From Bin5 sp009843665 (GTDB taxonomy: Bacteria > Chloroflexota > Anaerolineae > Caldilineales > Caldilineaceae): 64,000 bases of DNA. The translations under genes were made by a program, and so were the position numbers. Location: positions 1,612,001 to 1,676,000 of the forward strand of contig OZ244818.1 of assembly GCA_965220285.1 (NCBI GenBank), given 5' to 3'. Positions 44,265 through 53,753 of this stretch are shown in pieces. The stretch's first letter is position 1, and every line of letters begins with the position of its first letter. The notes beneath the pieces were generated by a model. That model worked only from the letters and a program-made list of their open reading frames with translations, did not search any database and had not been told where the DNA came from.

Positions 44265-45110
44265 ATGGGATTCAGGCGGAAGCTCAGCAGGAAATCAGTT
44301 CTGACGCACGCGGTGCTGATATTTGTCTCGTTCATTATGATCTTTCCGTGGCTGATCGCGCTCTCCACAGGGTTGAAGGCGCCGGGCGAGTCTGCTTTGA
44401 ACAGAGGTCTGATACCGTGGGAGATCGCACTCGGCAACTTCCCCGAGGCATGGCGGATTGCCAACGTGCCTTTGCTGGCCTTTAACAGCTTCGTGGTGAC
44501 TGCGGCGTCGGTGGTGATGATCCTCTTCCTGGCTTCGCTGGCTGCCTACGGCTTCGCACGGCTCAATTTCTTTCTCAAGGAGCCGTTCTATCTTCTCTTC
44601 CTGGCGGGCCTGATGCTGCAGGCCGCGGCGATCATGGTACCGCTGTATCAGGTCAATGTAGCGTTTGGGCTGCTGGACACCTATTATGCCCTGGTCGGTC
44701 CCTATATCGCGCTGGGTCTTCCCTTTGCCATCCTGATCTTACGCGGTTTCTTTGAAGGGCTGCCGGAGGAGATCGAAGACGCGGCTTTGATAGACGGCGC
44801 GAGCCGATTCACGATTTACTGGCGCATCATGCTTCCCTTGACGCGACCGGCGCTGGCCACGGTCGCCATATTCACCGGCCTGGGAACGTGGAACGACTTC
44901 TTGCTTCCAATGTTGATGACCAGTAAACCCGGTTTGCGCACGATGCCGCTGGGGCTGATCTTGTTTGAGTTGGAAGGCAGCATCGGATTCGTCCTCCACG
45001 AGTACCGGTTCGCGCTGATCATAATGATGACGCTTCCCATCGTCATCGTCTTCCTTCTCCTGCAGCGGCAGTTCATGAGCGGACTTACAGCCGGCGCCAT
45101 CAAGGGATAA
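44265..45110 (+). CDS. Sugar ABC importer 2: permease (MalG/UgpE type)
   Basis: 281 residues, six membrane helices, EAA loop EDAALIDGASRFTIYWRIMLPL, and C-terminus LLQRQFMSGLTAGAIKG typical of the family. Start 44265 follows GGAGGAAGAAACG. The DUF4038-type gene begins ten bases after its stop, so the hydrolase-like genes are co-transcribed with the importer. Confidence 0.93.
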   Translation: MGFRRKLSRKSVLTHAVLIFVSFIMIFPWLIALSTGLKAPGESALNRGLIPWEIALGNFPEAWRIANVPLLAFNSFVVTAASVVMILFLASLAAYGFARLNFFLKEPFYLLFLAGLMLQAAAIMVPLYQVNVAFGLLDTYYALVGPYIALGLPFAILILRGFFEGLPEEIEDAALIDGASRFTIYWRIMLPLTRPALATVAIFTGLGTWNDFLLPMLMTSKPGLRTMPLGLILFELEGSIGFVLHEYRFALIIMMTLPIVIVFLLLQRQFMSGLTAGAIKG

Positions 45111-45119
45111 GGCCGCTTG

Positions 45120-46856
45120 ATGCCCCTGCAAAACCATGTCGTTGAATGGACCTACTCCACACACAGGCTATACGGCGACCCCTTCAATGAAGTGACGCTC
45201 GACGTTGTCATCACCGACCCCGACGGGTATGAGCGTACGGTGCCCGCCTTCTGGCGCGGCCAGCACAGTTGGAGCGTCCGCTACGCATCTTCCAAGACCG
45301 GCCCGCATCACTACCGCACGCGCTGTTCTGACGCGGCCAACGACGATCTGCACGGACAGGAAGGCAGAATCAACGTTACGCCGTATGATGGCGACAACCC
45401 ACTGATGCGGCACGGCCCATTGCGCGTTGCCCACGGCGGCCGTTATCTGGAGCACATTGATGGTACGCCATTTTTCTGGCTGGGCGATACGTGGTGGATG
45501 GGGCTGGTCAAACGTCTGCCCTGGCCGGAGGGGTTCAAGCGGCTCGGCCAGGACCGCGTGAAGAAGGGGTTCAGCGTCATTCAACTGGTGGCCGGGCTGT
45601 ACCCGGATATGCCTCCCTTTGACCCGCGCGGCGCCAACGAGGCCGGATTCCCCTGGGATGAAGAGTTTAATCGCATCAATCCCGCCTTTTTTGACATGGC
45701 CGACCTGCGAATAGAGTGGCTCGTGCAGAACGGGCTGCTTCCCAGCATTGTCGGATGCTGGGGCTATTACATGGATTTCGCCGGCGAGGAGAAGCTCAAG
45801 CAGCACTGGCGCTACCTGGTGGCCCGATACGGTGCATACCCGGTCGTCTGGGACGCGGCGGGCGAGGCGCTGATGCCGCACTACAGTCATCCGCATTGGG
45901 AGGACATCTACGAGGCGGCTCTCAGAAAACGGACCGAGGACGAAGGCGGCGTCGCCAAGACACGACTGCGACGCGGCGATCTGCCGGCCAGAGTCCAGCG
46001 GCGGCAGTATAAAGTCCGCTCAGCGTGGACGCGTGTGGTGCGTTACCTGCGTGAAATCGATCCGTACCGTCACCCGATCACGATTCATCCAGGTACAGGG
46101 GGCATCTGGTCGTACGATCATGTTGACGATCCGGCGGTTATCGATATAGACATCACCCAGTGCGGTCTGCATGACATACTGACTTTCCCACAGATTCTGG
46201 AAGAGGTCAGCAGCCAGGTGCCGAGAAGGCCGCGCATGCCGCGTTTTGTGGGGGAATCCTGTTACGAGGGCGAGGGTGGCTGGAACTGGGAAAACGTGCA
46301 GCGGCTGATGTTCTGGGGGAGCGTGCTAAGCGGCGCGTCCGGCCACACATACGGGGCAAGCGGCATCTGGCAGGTGAATACACGCGAGGAGCCATACGGA
46401 CAGAGCCCACGCCTATACGGCGAGTCGTTCGATGAGGACCCTTGGGATGAGGCGATGCATTTCGCGGGTTCGCGACAGGTGGGTCTTGGCCGCCGACTGC
46501 TGGAGCGCTTTCGCTGGTGGCAGTTTGATCCTGCTCCCCACTGGATCGCGCAGCGGGGGGAACACCACTTCAAGCCGCTGCAGGACTACATTAGGCCTTT
46601 CGCGGCCGGAATTGCGGGAGAGGTGCGGGTCATATTCATTCCCGTGCGCTACCTGGTCACCGTAGAAGAGATCGAGGCGGACGCTGCCTATCGCGCCTAC
46701 TACTTCGATCCCAGACAGGGACGGGAATATGATATCGGAGCCGTAATTCCCAACGATGAGGGCGCGTGGCAGCCACCGAAACCGCCGATTATCCAGGATT
46801 GGGTTCTTGTCCTGGAACGCGAAAATTCATCTGCAGGCGCAGCCGCGATTCATTGA
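45120..46856 (+). CDS. DUF5060/DUF4038-type glycoside hydrolase-like protein, copy 1
   Basis: 578 residues. Residues 1-85 resemble the DUF5060 beta-sandwich (VEWTYSTHRLYGDPFNEVTLDVVITDP, WSVRYASSKTGPHHYRT). Residues ~105-500 form a DUF4038-like (apiosidase-type) TIM barrel starting GTPFFWLGDTWWMGL, with FSVIQLVAGLYPD, YPVVWDAAGEA and FVGESCYEGEGGW as likely active-site strands. No signal peptide, so it would act on imported oligosaccharides or glycosides. The paralogue directly downstream shares this architecture. Exact substrate unknown. Confidence 0.82.
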   Translation: MPLQNHVVEWTYSTHRLYGDPFNEVTLDVVITDPDGYERTVPAFWRGQHSWSVRYASSKTGPHHYRTRCSDAANDDLHGQEGRINVTPYDGDNPLMRHGPLRVAHGGRYLEHIDGTPFFWLGDTWWMGLVKRLPWPEGFKRLGQDRVKKGFSVIQLVAGLYPDMPPFDPRGANEAGFPWDEEFNRINPAFFDMADLRIEWLVQNGLLPSIVGCWGYYMDFAGEEKLKQHWRYLVARYGAYPVVWDAAGEALMPHYSHPHWEDIYEAALRKRTEDEGGVAKTRLRRGDLPARVQRRQYKVRSAWTRVVRYLREIDPYRHPITIHPGTGGIWSYDHVDDPAVIDIDITQCGLHDILTFPQILEEVSSQVPRRPRMPRFVGESCYEGEGGWNWENVQRLMFWGSVLSGASGHTYGASGIWQVNTREEPYGQSPRLYGESFDEDPWDEAMHFAGSRQVGLGRRLLERFRWWQFDPAPHWIAQRGEHHFKPLQDYIRPFAAGIAGEVRVIFIPVRYLVTVEEIEADAAYRAYYFDPRQGREYDIGAVIPNDEGAWQPPKPPIIQDWVLVLERENSSAGAAAIH

Positions 46857-46914
46857 CCAACGTACCTGACCATAGACCAACATTCGCAATCTAACGCGCC
46901 ACGGAGATTCAGTC

Positions 46915-48591
46915 ATGCTCTACGCCATCCAGAATTGCGTCGCCGAATGGGCCTACAGTTCGGGCAAGGCGTACAGCGACCCATTCAACGAAGTCGAGCT
47001 GGACGTGCTGATCACGCAACCGGACGGCACAGAGCAGATCGTACCCGCCTTCTGGGCGGGCGACCATACGTGGCGTGTGCGCTACAGTTCCACGCAGACA
47101 GGCACACACCAGTACCGCACGGTCTGCTCGGACGCAGGAAACAGCAGTTTGCACGGCCAGACGGGGACGCTGGAAGTGACTCCCTACGAGGGCAGCAACC
47201 CTTTGCTCAAGCACGGGCCGTTGCGGATTGCCGGCAGCGGCCGGACGCTTGAGCACGTGGACGGCACGCTGTTTTTCTGGCTGGCCGACACGTGGTGGAT
47301 GGGGCTGTGCAAGCGCCTGCGCTGGCCGGAAGATGTGCAGGAGTTGGCGGCTGACCGCGCGGCCAAGGGATTCAGTGTGATCCAGATCATCGCAGGGCTG
47401 TATCCGGACATGGAGCCGTTCGACGAACGAGGCGCGAACGAAGCCGGTTTTCCCTGGGACCGCGAGTTCACGCGTATCAACCCGGCCTATTTCGACCACG
47501 CCGACTTGCGCATTGCCCACCTGGTCCACGCGGGGCTGCTCCCCTGTATCGTCGGCTTATGGGGTTTCTTCATTGATTTCGCGGGGCCGGAAGTGGTCAA
47601 GAAGCACTGGCGCTACCTGATCGCACGTTACGGTGCGTATCCTGTCGTCTGGTGTACGGCGGGCGAAGCACTGATGCCTTACTATCTTGCGGAGGATACC
47701 GCCGAATTCCAGCAGTGGCGCACCGAGGTCCAACTGGTGACAACAGCGGATATGACCTGGCTGCCTGCTGAGAAGCGCGCCATCTGGTCCGACATCATGC
47801 GTATGGTGAAGGCAACCGATCCCTATGGCCATCCGCAGACGATTCATCCCAACGGCTTCGCGCATTTGACGGTGGACGACCCTTCGTTGGTGGAGATCAA
47901 TATGCTGCATCCGGCGCATCTCGGCTACCAGACGATGACCGACATGGCGCATCTTGTCGTGAGCGCTGTGGAGGAGGGGCCGCGAATCCCCGTGCTGGTG
48001 GCGGAGGTCAACTATGAGGGTGAGATGGAGATGAGCCATCCGGATACGCAGCGTTTTTTCTTCTGGACTGCGGTTCTTTCGGGCGCGGGCGGCCACACTT
48101 ACGGGGCGATGGGTATATGGCAGATAAACACGCCCGAAAAGCCCTATGGACCGTCGCCGCACGGAGCCTCCTATGGCAACAGGCCGTGGGACGAGGCAGC
48201 GCGACTGCCCGGGTCGACCCACGTCGGCAACTCCAAGCGCCTGCTGGAACGCTTTGCCTGGTGGGAGTTCGAGCCGCATCCGGAATGGGTGGAGCCGCAC
48301 AACACGGTCGAGAACCGTTTCATGCCCTACGCGGCCGGCATCCCCGGCAAGGTGCGGATCTTCTATCTGCCCGGTCCGTCGATCCGCTACGTCAACCGCG
48401 GGGAGGTAGCGATCACCGGCCTGGAGGCGGGTGTTGTGTATCGCGGCTTCTATTATGATGTACAATCTGGTCAGGAACATGAATCAGTACCGCTCAAGGG
48501 GGATGCGCAGGGGAACTGCAAAATGCCGAAAGCGCCGATCCTCTGGGACTGGGTTTTTGTCATGGAGAGGAATGATGAAAAAGACAGTTGA
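46915..48591 (+). CDS. DUF5060/DUF4038-type glycoside hydrolase-like protein, copy 2
   Basis: 558-residue paralogue of the preceding protein, similar end to end: AYSDPFNEVELDVLI, GTLFFWLADTWWMGL, FSVIQIIAGLYPD, YPVVWCTAGEA, VLVAEVNYEGEMEM, SGAGGHTYGAMGIWQINT. Copy 1 has Asp in YPVVWDAAGEA where this has Cys, and GESCYEGEGGW where this has AEVNYEGEMEM, so substrates may differ. GGAG precedes ATG 46915. The next gene overlaps its end by 17 bases. Confidence 0.82.
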   Translation: MLYAIQNCVAEWAYSSGKAYSDPFNEVELDVLITQPDGTEQIVPAFWAGDHTWRVRYSSTQTGTHQYRTVCSDAGNSSLHGQTGTLEVTPYEGSNPLLKHGPLRIAGSGRTLEHVDGTLFFWLADTWWMGLCKRLRWPEDVQELAADRAAKGFSVIQIIAGLYPDMEPFDERGANEAGFPWDREFTRINPAYFDHADLRIAHLVHAGLLPCIVGLWGFFIDFAGPEVVKKHWRYLIARYGAYPVVWCTAGEALMPYYLAEDTAEFQQWRTEVQLVTTADMTWLPAEKRAIWSDIMRMVKATDPYGHPQTIHPNGFAHLTVDDPSLVEINMLHPAHLGYQTMTDMAHLVVSAVEEGPRIPVLVAEVNYEGEMEMSHPDTQRFFFWTAVLSGAGGHTYGAMGIWQINTPEKPYGPSPHGASYGNRPWDEAARLPGSTHVGNSKRLLERFAWWEFEPHPEWVEPHNTVENRFMPYAAGIPGKVRIFYLPGPSIRYVNRGEVAITGLEAGVVYRGFYYDVQSGQEHESVPLKGDAQGNCKMPKAPILWDWVFVMERNDEKDS

Positions 48592-49483
48592 ATTTCAGGA
48601 ACACAATGCTCTACTCGACGATCGCCAGGCGATGCGCCGACAGATGGCGGCGGACGGTTTTCTGTTCTTTCGCGGCCTGCTGCCCGGGGATGAAATCGCG
48701 GCTCTACGGCGCCAGATCCTGGAGATCTGTGACAACTACGGCTGGATTGCGCCGGGCACAGAGGTAATGGACGGCATCGCCGATCCCTCGGCGGATGGGA
48801 TGGAGCCATTCTGCGGTGTCGGTGTGCCACCGGAAGCCTATGGCGACGTCCAGCGACTGGAATCCTTTCACCGCTTCGCGCACAATCCGACGCTGGTCGA
48901 TATGCTGGGGCAACTTATCGATGAGACTGTGCTGGTGCATGCGCTCAAGATTGCGCGCTTGATGATCCCGGCGAAGGGCAACGCGCCGACGCCGGCGCAT
49001 CAGGATCACATTTTCATTCAGGGCTCGAAGACTGTTTATACCTGTTGGATTCCGCTGGGGGATTGCCCGCGGGAGCTTGGCGGGCTAAGTGTGTTGCGCG
49101 GCTCGCACAAGCTGGGCATTTTGCCGGTGCGGGAGGCGGAAGGGGCAGGGGGCCGCCACGTTATCTTCGCTGACGAGGACGCACCGCAGGAATGGTTCGA
49201 GACCGACTTTCAGGTCGGCGACGTGCTGGTATTTCATAGCCTGACCGTCCACAAGTCGATCCCGAACCGGACCGAGAACCAGATCCGGCTGTCGGTGGAT
49301 TTCCGTTATCAGCCGCCCTCGCTGCCGATCGAAGTGAAGTCGATCACGCCCCACTGCAATGTTCTGCCCTGGGAAGAGATCTACGCCGGTTGGGAGTCGA
49401 AGGATTTGCAGTATTACTGGGAGCAGTATGATCTGGAATTCCTGGAGCATGACGCCTCGCTGGTGGCGGTTCAAGAGGCGTGA
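48575..49483 (+). CDS. Phytanoyl-CoA dioxygenase (PhyH) family protein
   Basis: 302 residues, Fe(II)/2-oxoglutarate oxygenase. Iron ligands H142 and D144 (TPAHQDH) and H226 (TVHKSIPN), with Arg238 placed for 2-oxoglutarate. Clearly related to the PhyH at 12776-13792: GFLFFRGLLPGDEI, WIPLGD, ELGGL, GDVLVFHS and the PWEEIYAGW / WEEVYADW region near the C-terminus. It overlaps the upstream glycosidase-like gene, so it is part of the carbohydrate operon and may hydroxylate or demethylate a sugar-derived substrate. GGAGAGGA lies before ATG 48575. Confidence 0.88.
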   Translation: MKKTVEFQEHNALLDDRQAMRRQMAADGFLFFRGLLPGDEIAALRRQILEICDNYGWIAPGTEVMDGIADPSADGMEPFCGVGVPPEAYGDVQRLESFHRFAHNPTLVDMLGQLIDETVLVHALKIARLMIPAKGNAPTPAHQDHIFIQGSKTVYTCWIPLGDCPRELGGLSVLRGSHKLGILPVREAEGAGGRHVIFADEDAPQEWFETDFQVGDVLVFHSLTVHKSIPNRTENQIRLSVDFRYQPPSLPIEVKSITPHCNVLPWEEIYAGWESKDLQYYWEQYDLEFLEHDASLVAVQEA

Positions 49484-49588
49484 GCAAGGATTTCCAGTAG
49501 CCAATTCCTGGATTTCGGTCACCGCGCGCGGATTTCGGGTGCGCCTTTACTGAGAAGGCCAGACCAAGAATCAAATAGGAACGAAGAA

Positions 49589-50584
49589 ATGCTCAAAGTT
49601 TTCGGGGACGAAGATGCCGACCTCGGTATATTGCGGGGGCGGACGGTCGCGGTAATCGGGTACGGCAACCAGGGACGCGCCCAGGGGTTGAACCTGCGCG
49701 ACAGCGGTGTAGACGTGATTGTCGGAGGGATCTCCGACAACAGTTGGAAATGGGCTGAAGCGGACGGGTTCCCGGTCTACGCCATAGGCGAGGCGGCCCG
49801 GCAAGCCGACATCCTATTCATGCTCATCCCTGACGAGGCGCAGCCGGCCGTATACAAGAGGAAAATTGCAGGGCATCTACGAGGCGGAGATACGCTGGTT
49901 TTCGCGCACGGTTACAATATCCGCTTCGAGTTGATCCGTCCGCCGGACGACGTAGACGTTATCATGGTTGCGCCGCGAATGATCGGCAAAGTCGTGCGCG
50001 ATCTGTACGTCGAAGGCAGCGGTGCTGCGGCCTATGTGGGAGTGCACCAGGATGCGTCAGGGCGGGCGATGCCGACTGCGCTGGCGATTGCCAAGGGGAT
50101 CGGAGCGACGCGAAACGCGGTGATTGAGCAGTCATTCGAAGAGGAGACCGACCTCGACCTGCTGCTGGAGCAGACCTTCGATCCGGCGATGGGGCAAGTA
50201 CTGCTGCACACTTACGAGTTCCTGGTGGAGGCCGGATTTGCGCCGGAGATAGTCGCGCTGGAACTGTATGCCTCGAAGGAGTTGGCCGAAACGGCGGCCG
50301 AGATGGCCGACATCGGATTTTTCAAGCAGATGACGTACCATTCGCAGACCAGCATGTACGGAAATCTGTCCCGTTCGGACTGGATCTTGCCGGGTGCGGC
50401 GTTTAAGGAGAGGCTAGGTCAGGCGCTGGAGTCGATTCGGAGCGGCGAGTTTGCCCGCGAGTGGGCGGAAGAGGAACGACAGGGCTACCCCGAATTCAAC
50501 AGGCTGCGTGAGGAAGCGCTTAAGCATCCGCTGAACGAGGTGGAAGAGAGCCTGCGGCGCATGGTGAAACTTAGCAATGAATAG
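49589..50584 (+). CDS. Ketol-acid reductoisomerase-like protein with altered active site
   Basis: 331 residues matching IlvC across its length: the NADPH fold TVAVIGYGNQGRAQGLNLRDSG, FAHGYNI (His107), VDVIMVAP, GASGRA-like DASGRA, AIAKGIGATR, and EEETDLDLLLEQ with Asp190 and Glu194. The catalytic Lys of APKGPG is Arg130 here (APRMIG), the LFGEQ-VLCGG segment is changed, and the second C-terminal metal-site Glu is replaced (Ser229). Ser252 is kept. Placed in a sugar operon with no other branched-chain amino acid genes, it probably catalyses a different isomerisation or reduction. ilvC itself is presumably elsewhere. Confidence 0.8.
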   Translation: MLKVFGDEDADLGILRGRTVAVIGYGNQGRAQGLNLRDSGVDVIVGGISDNSWKWAEADGFPVYAIGEAARQADILFMLIPDEAQPAVYKRKIAGHLRGGDTLVFAHGYNIRFELIRPPDDVDVIMVAPRMIGKVVRDLYVEGSGAAAYVGVHQDASGRAMPTALAIAKGIGATRNAVIEQSFEEETDLDLLLEQTFDPAMGQVLLHTYEFLVEAGFAPEIVALELYASKELAETAAEMADIGFFKQMTYHSQTSMYGNLSRSDWILPGAAFKERLGQALESIRSGEFAREWAEEERQGYPEFNRLREEALKHPLNEVEESLRRMVKLSNE

Positions 50585-50644
50585 TTCCTGGTCAGTGGCC
50601 GGTGATACCGCTTTACGCTGACGGTCCAGCCGAGGAGGCAGAGC

Positions 50645-52147
50645 ATGTCGACACCGATCAGGTTGCATCCTGATAATCCCCGTTACTTTCTGTACAGGGA
50701 TAGGCCATTGGTGCTGATCACGGCGACCGAGCATTACGGCGCGGTGATCAATCGCAACTTCGACTATGTCGCTTACCTGGACGATGCTGCCGAGAAGCGA
50801 CAGACGCTGAGCCGCTGTTTTCTGCTCTTCCGCGAGTTGCAGGTATTTGACCCGGCTACGCAGGTGAAGCCGATCAATCCGCATTCGCCGTGCAAGCCGT
50901 TGCCGGGCGAATATGTAAGTCCGTGGCTGCGCAGCGGGCCGGGCTTTGCCACGGACGGTTATCCCAAGTTTGATCTGGACCGGTGGAATCCGGAGTATTT
51001 TGAGCGGTTGCACGGTTTTCTGGCGGCAGCGCAGGAGCGGGATGTGATCGTGGAACTCACGCTGTTCAGCAGCACATACACCGACGCGGTGTGGGGGCTG
51101 AACCCGCTAAACATCCAGAATAACATCAATGGGGTGGGTGACATTCCATGGCAGGACTACATTTCGGGCCGGGACAGGGCGCTGACGGAGAGACAGATGG
51201 CGTACGTCAGCAAGGTTGTGGAGGAGGTAAACGGTTACGACTGCTTCTACTTTGAGGTTTGCAACGAGCCGTTCACGACCAGGGCGGGCATGCTCCCGGA
51301 GACCGAGTTTGCCACCCAGGCCGAGGTGGACGGATGGCAGGAGGCGGTGCGGGACCAGATTCGGGCGGCGGAGGCAGGGCTGCCCAAGAAGCATCTGATT
51401 TTCCAGGTGCCGGTAGAAAACTGGCGGACGGATACGGCGTTGGAGCAGATCCTGGGGGAGGAGTCGGTTGACGCGATCAATCTGCATGACTACCAGCAGC
51501 TGACCTACAAGGGTTTGATCCTGGCGCCGCTGTCGCGGTTTATGCAGCGCGACCTGAGGCTGGCGCGAATCCAGCACCTGTGGACGACGGTCCATGAGAC
51601 GGGTAAACCGTTTGTTTTCGATGAGGACAACGCGGCGACGAGTTCGCTGGACGAGGAGTCGTGGATCGTGCATCGCAAACGGGCGTGGGCGACGATCTGC
51701 AGCGGCGGCCACTACAACATGATCGATTTTTCGGTCCAGGCCGGGGGGCAGGAGGCGGGCACGCCGGCCTCGCAGGCGATGATCCGCAGCTGGATGAAGA
51801 ATCTGTCGGTGTTCATTCACGAGGTTGATTTTGTGCAGATGGGGCCGCAGCCGCAGTTTGCCAGGGAGACGCCGGCCGACACGATCGCGATCGCGCTGGC
51901 GCGGCCGGGGCGGGCCTACGTCGTCTATGTGGCCGATCAGCGCGAGGTGGATGACCCTGCACTGGGGGAGCCCTGTCAGGGCCGCCTGGCGTTCACGCTG
52001 CCGGCGGGCAGTTACTCGGCGCGGCTGTACTCCCCGGAGGAGGGAAGGTACACGGGAGAGGCGCAGGACCTTGCCGGCGGTGAAACGGGAATCGAATTGG
52101 GGCCGTTCAGCCACGATATCGTCGTTCACATTGAGGCCGACGGCTAG
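50645..52147 (+). CDS. Cellulase-like (clan GH-A type) glycoside hydrolase
   Basis: 500 residues, no signal peptide. The N-terminus PRYFLYRDRPLVLITATEHYGAV leads into a TIM barrel. FYFEVCNEPF ends a strand with the Asn-Glu-Pro motif (Glu208), the acid/base position of clan GH-A. KPFVFDEDNAA and the following acidic residues are candidates for the nucleophile region. The last ~90 residues form a beta-rich domain (RPGRAYVVYVADQ, FTLPAGSYSARLYSP). It acts on an unknown intracellular glycoside with the neighbouring DUF4038 enzymes. GAGGAGGCAGAGC precedes the ATG. Confidence 0.8.
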   Translation: MSTPIRLHPDNPRYFLYRDRPLVLITATEHYGAVINRNFDYVAYLDDAAEKRQTLSRCFLLFRELQVFDPATQVKPINPHSPCKPLPGEYVSPWLRSGPGFATDGYPKFDLDRWNPEYFERLHGFLAAAQERDVIVELTLFSSTYTDAVWGLNPLNIQNNINGVGDIPWQDYISGRDRALTERQMAYVSKVVEEVNGYDCFYFEVCNEPFTTRAGMLPETEFATQAEVDGWQEAVRDQIRAAEAGLPKKHLIFQVPVENWRTDTALEQILGEESVDAINLHDYQQLTYKGLILAPLSRFMQRDLRLARIQHLWTTVHETGKPFVFDEDNAATSSLDEESWIVHRKRAWATICSGGHYNMIDFSVQAGGQEAGTPASQAMIRSWMKNLSVFIHEVDFVQMGPQPQFARETPADTIAIALARPGRAYVVYVADQREVDDPALGEPCQGRLAFTLPAGSYSARLYSPEEGRYTGEAQDLAGGETGIELGPFSHDIVVHIEADG

Positions 52148-52195
52148 TGGTCAGCGGACGGCGTTTTACTCTCCAGCCGATGAAGGAGTTGCAAG

Positions 52196-53044
52196 ATGGA
52201 ACTTAAGCTTTCGTGCCCGGACTTCACTTTCCCGCTGCTGCCCCATGACGATGTGCTGACACTGATCGCGATGATGGGGTTTCAGGGGGTGGATATCGGG
52301 CTGTTCGAGGACCGTTCTCACATCTATCCCAGCCACGTTGTGGGCAATCTGGCGGCGTCGGCACGGGACCTGTCAAGCCGGGTACAGGACAAGGGGTTGG
52401 AGATTGCGGATGTCTACTTCCAGGCTTCCGGGCCGGGTTTGCCGGCGCTGGCGATCAACCATCCCGACGAAGAGGAGCGCAGGCAGGCGCGCGACCTGTT
52501 CCCACGCGTCGTCGAGTTCACGCTGCGGTGCAATGCAACGCATATCACGATCGAGCCGGGGCTGCCGTGGGAGGGCGAGTCGTACGAGACTTCGCTGAAG
52601 CGGGCGTGCGAGGAGCTGGCCTGGCGGGTGGAGCTGGCGGAGGCGGCGGGATGTGTGTGCGCTGTGGAGCCCAACGTTGAGTCTCTGACGCGCACGCCGG
52701 AACAAACGCATCGCATGCTGGAGATGACGCCGGGGTTGACGTTGACGCTGGATTATTCACATTTCGCTTACCGGGAGATCAGCGATGACGAGAGTGAAAC
52801 GCTGATCCCGTACACGTCCCATTTTCATGCGCGCGGGGGACATAAGAACCGCCTACAGTCACTATTCCATCACAATGTGATCGACTACCCCAGGGTGGTG
52901 CGAGCGTTGCGGGATTCCGGGTACGAGGGCTACGTCTGCGTCGAATATGTGTGGGTCGACTGGGAGGGCTGCAACGAGGTCGACACGCTGTCGGAGACGA
53001 TCCAGATGCGTGATCTGCTGCTGTCGGTGGATTTGGGAGAGTAG
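52196..53044 (+). CDS. Sugar phosphate isomerase/epimerase (AP endonuclease 2-like TIM barrel)
   Basis: 282 residues of the xylose-isomerase-like TIM-barrel family. Metal-binding positions are visible: Glu in HITIEPG, Glu in CAVEPNVES, Asp and His in LTLDYSHF, His in SHFHARGG, and Glu in YVCVEYVW. Members isomerise or epimerise sugars and inositol derivatives. Together with the oxidoreductase-like and hydrolase genes upstream it likely converts the released sugar. GAAGGAG before the ATG. Confidence 0.88.
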   Translation: MELKLSCPDFTFPLLPHDDVLTLIAMMGFQGVDIGLFEDRSHIYPSHVVGNLAASARDLSSRVQDKGLEIADVYFQASGPGLPALAINHPDEEERRQARDLFPRVVEFTLRCNATHITIEPGLPWEGESYETSLKRACEELAWRVELAEAAGCVCAVEPNVESLTRTPEQTHRMLEMTPGLTLTLDYSHFAYREISDDESETLIPYTSHFHARGGHKNRLQSLFHHNVIDYPRVVRALRDSGYEGYVCVEYVWVDWEGCNEVDTLSETIQMRDLLLSVDLGE

Positions 53045-53084
53045 TCTCGTTCGAAGGCAGCGGTGACGGTGCCCTGGTAGTCCT

Positions 53085-53753
53085 GTGAGCACACCCGACC
53101 TCCACCTTCACACTCTGTTCCTGCTGGATTGCGCCGGACGGATCGTCGGGACACGTGAGCCGGTCCCGGAACCAGGTCCGCGGTTTGCGCTGATTCGCGG
53201 CAGGACAAGCTGCGTTTGGGCGGTACGGGCTGACGTGCCGCAGGGGATCGCGGGGGAGCTTGACGGTTTAGCACGGGTGGAGCCGCCGGTGGCGGGTTTC
53301 CGCGAGGCCCCTGTGCATGCGGAGAGGTACAGGTCGCTGGTCGGCGGTGAAGTATACGCGGGGCCGGCGTTCAGTTTTCCCAAGACAGTCGAACAGCCTG
53401 ACACAACGGTGTACGTGAATGCGTTGCCGTTGTTTGTGCGCCATCTTTCGGGGTGGACGGCTGCGGAGATACCGGGACGGTCGCCAATAGTGGCGGTGGT
53501 GGAGGACGGTCATGCGGTGAGCGTCTGCTTCTGTGCGCGGCGTTCGAAGAAGGCGGCAGAGGCAGGGCTGGAGACGGCGGAGGCGTTCCGGGGGCGGGGG
53601 TTCGGCCCGCAGGTGACGGCGGCGTGGGCTCTGGCGGTGCGGGCGTCGGGGCGCGTTCCGTTTTACAGTACGTCGTGGGAGAACGGGGCTTCGCTGGCGG
53701 TGGCGCGCAAGTTGGGGTTGGAGGTGTATGCGCGTGGGTGGAGTTTGGGGTAG
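53085..53753 (+). CDS. GNAT-family acetyltransferase-like protein
   Basis: 222 residues. The C-terminal half carries a GNAT pattern: VAVVEDGHAVSVCFCAR, GLETAEAFRGRGFG with the Gly-rich CoA loop (RGRGFGPQ), and a final STSWENGASLAVARKLGL. The first ~110 residues are less typical. The acetyl acceptor is unknown. It starts at GTG 53085, 41 bases after the sugar isomerase, and may be the last gene of that operon. Confidence 0.75.
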   Translation: MSTPDLHLHTLFLLDCAGRIVGTREPVPEPGPRFALIRGRTSCVWAVRADVPQGIAGELDGLARVEPPVAGFREAPVHAERYRSLVGGEVYAGPAFSFPKTVEQPDTTVYVNALPLFVRHLSGWTAAEIPGRSPIVAVVEDGHAVSVCFCARRSKKAAEAGLETAEAFRGRGFGPQVTAAWALAVRASGRVPFYSTSWENGASLAVARKLGLEVYARGWSLG

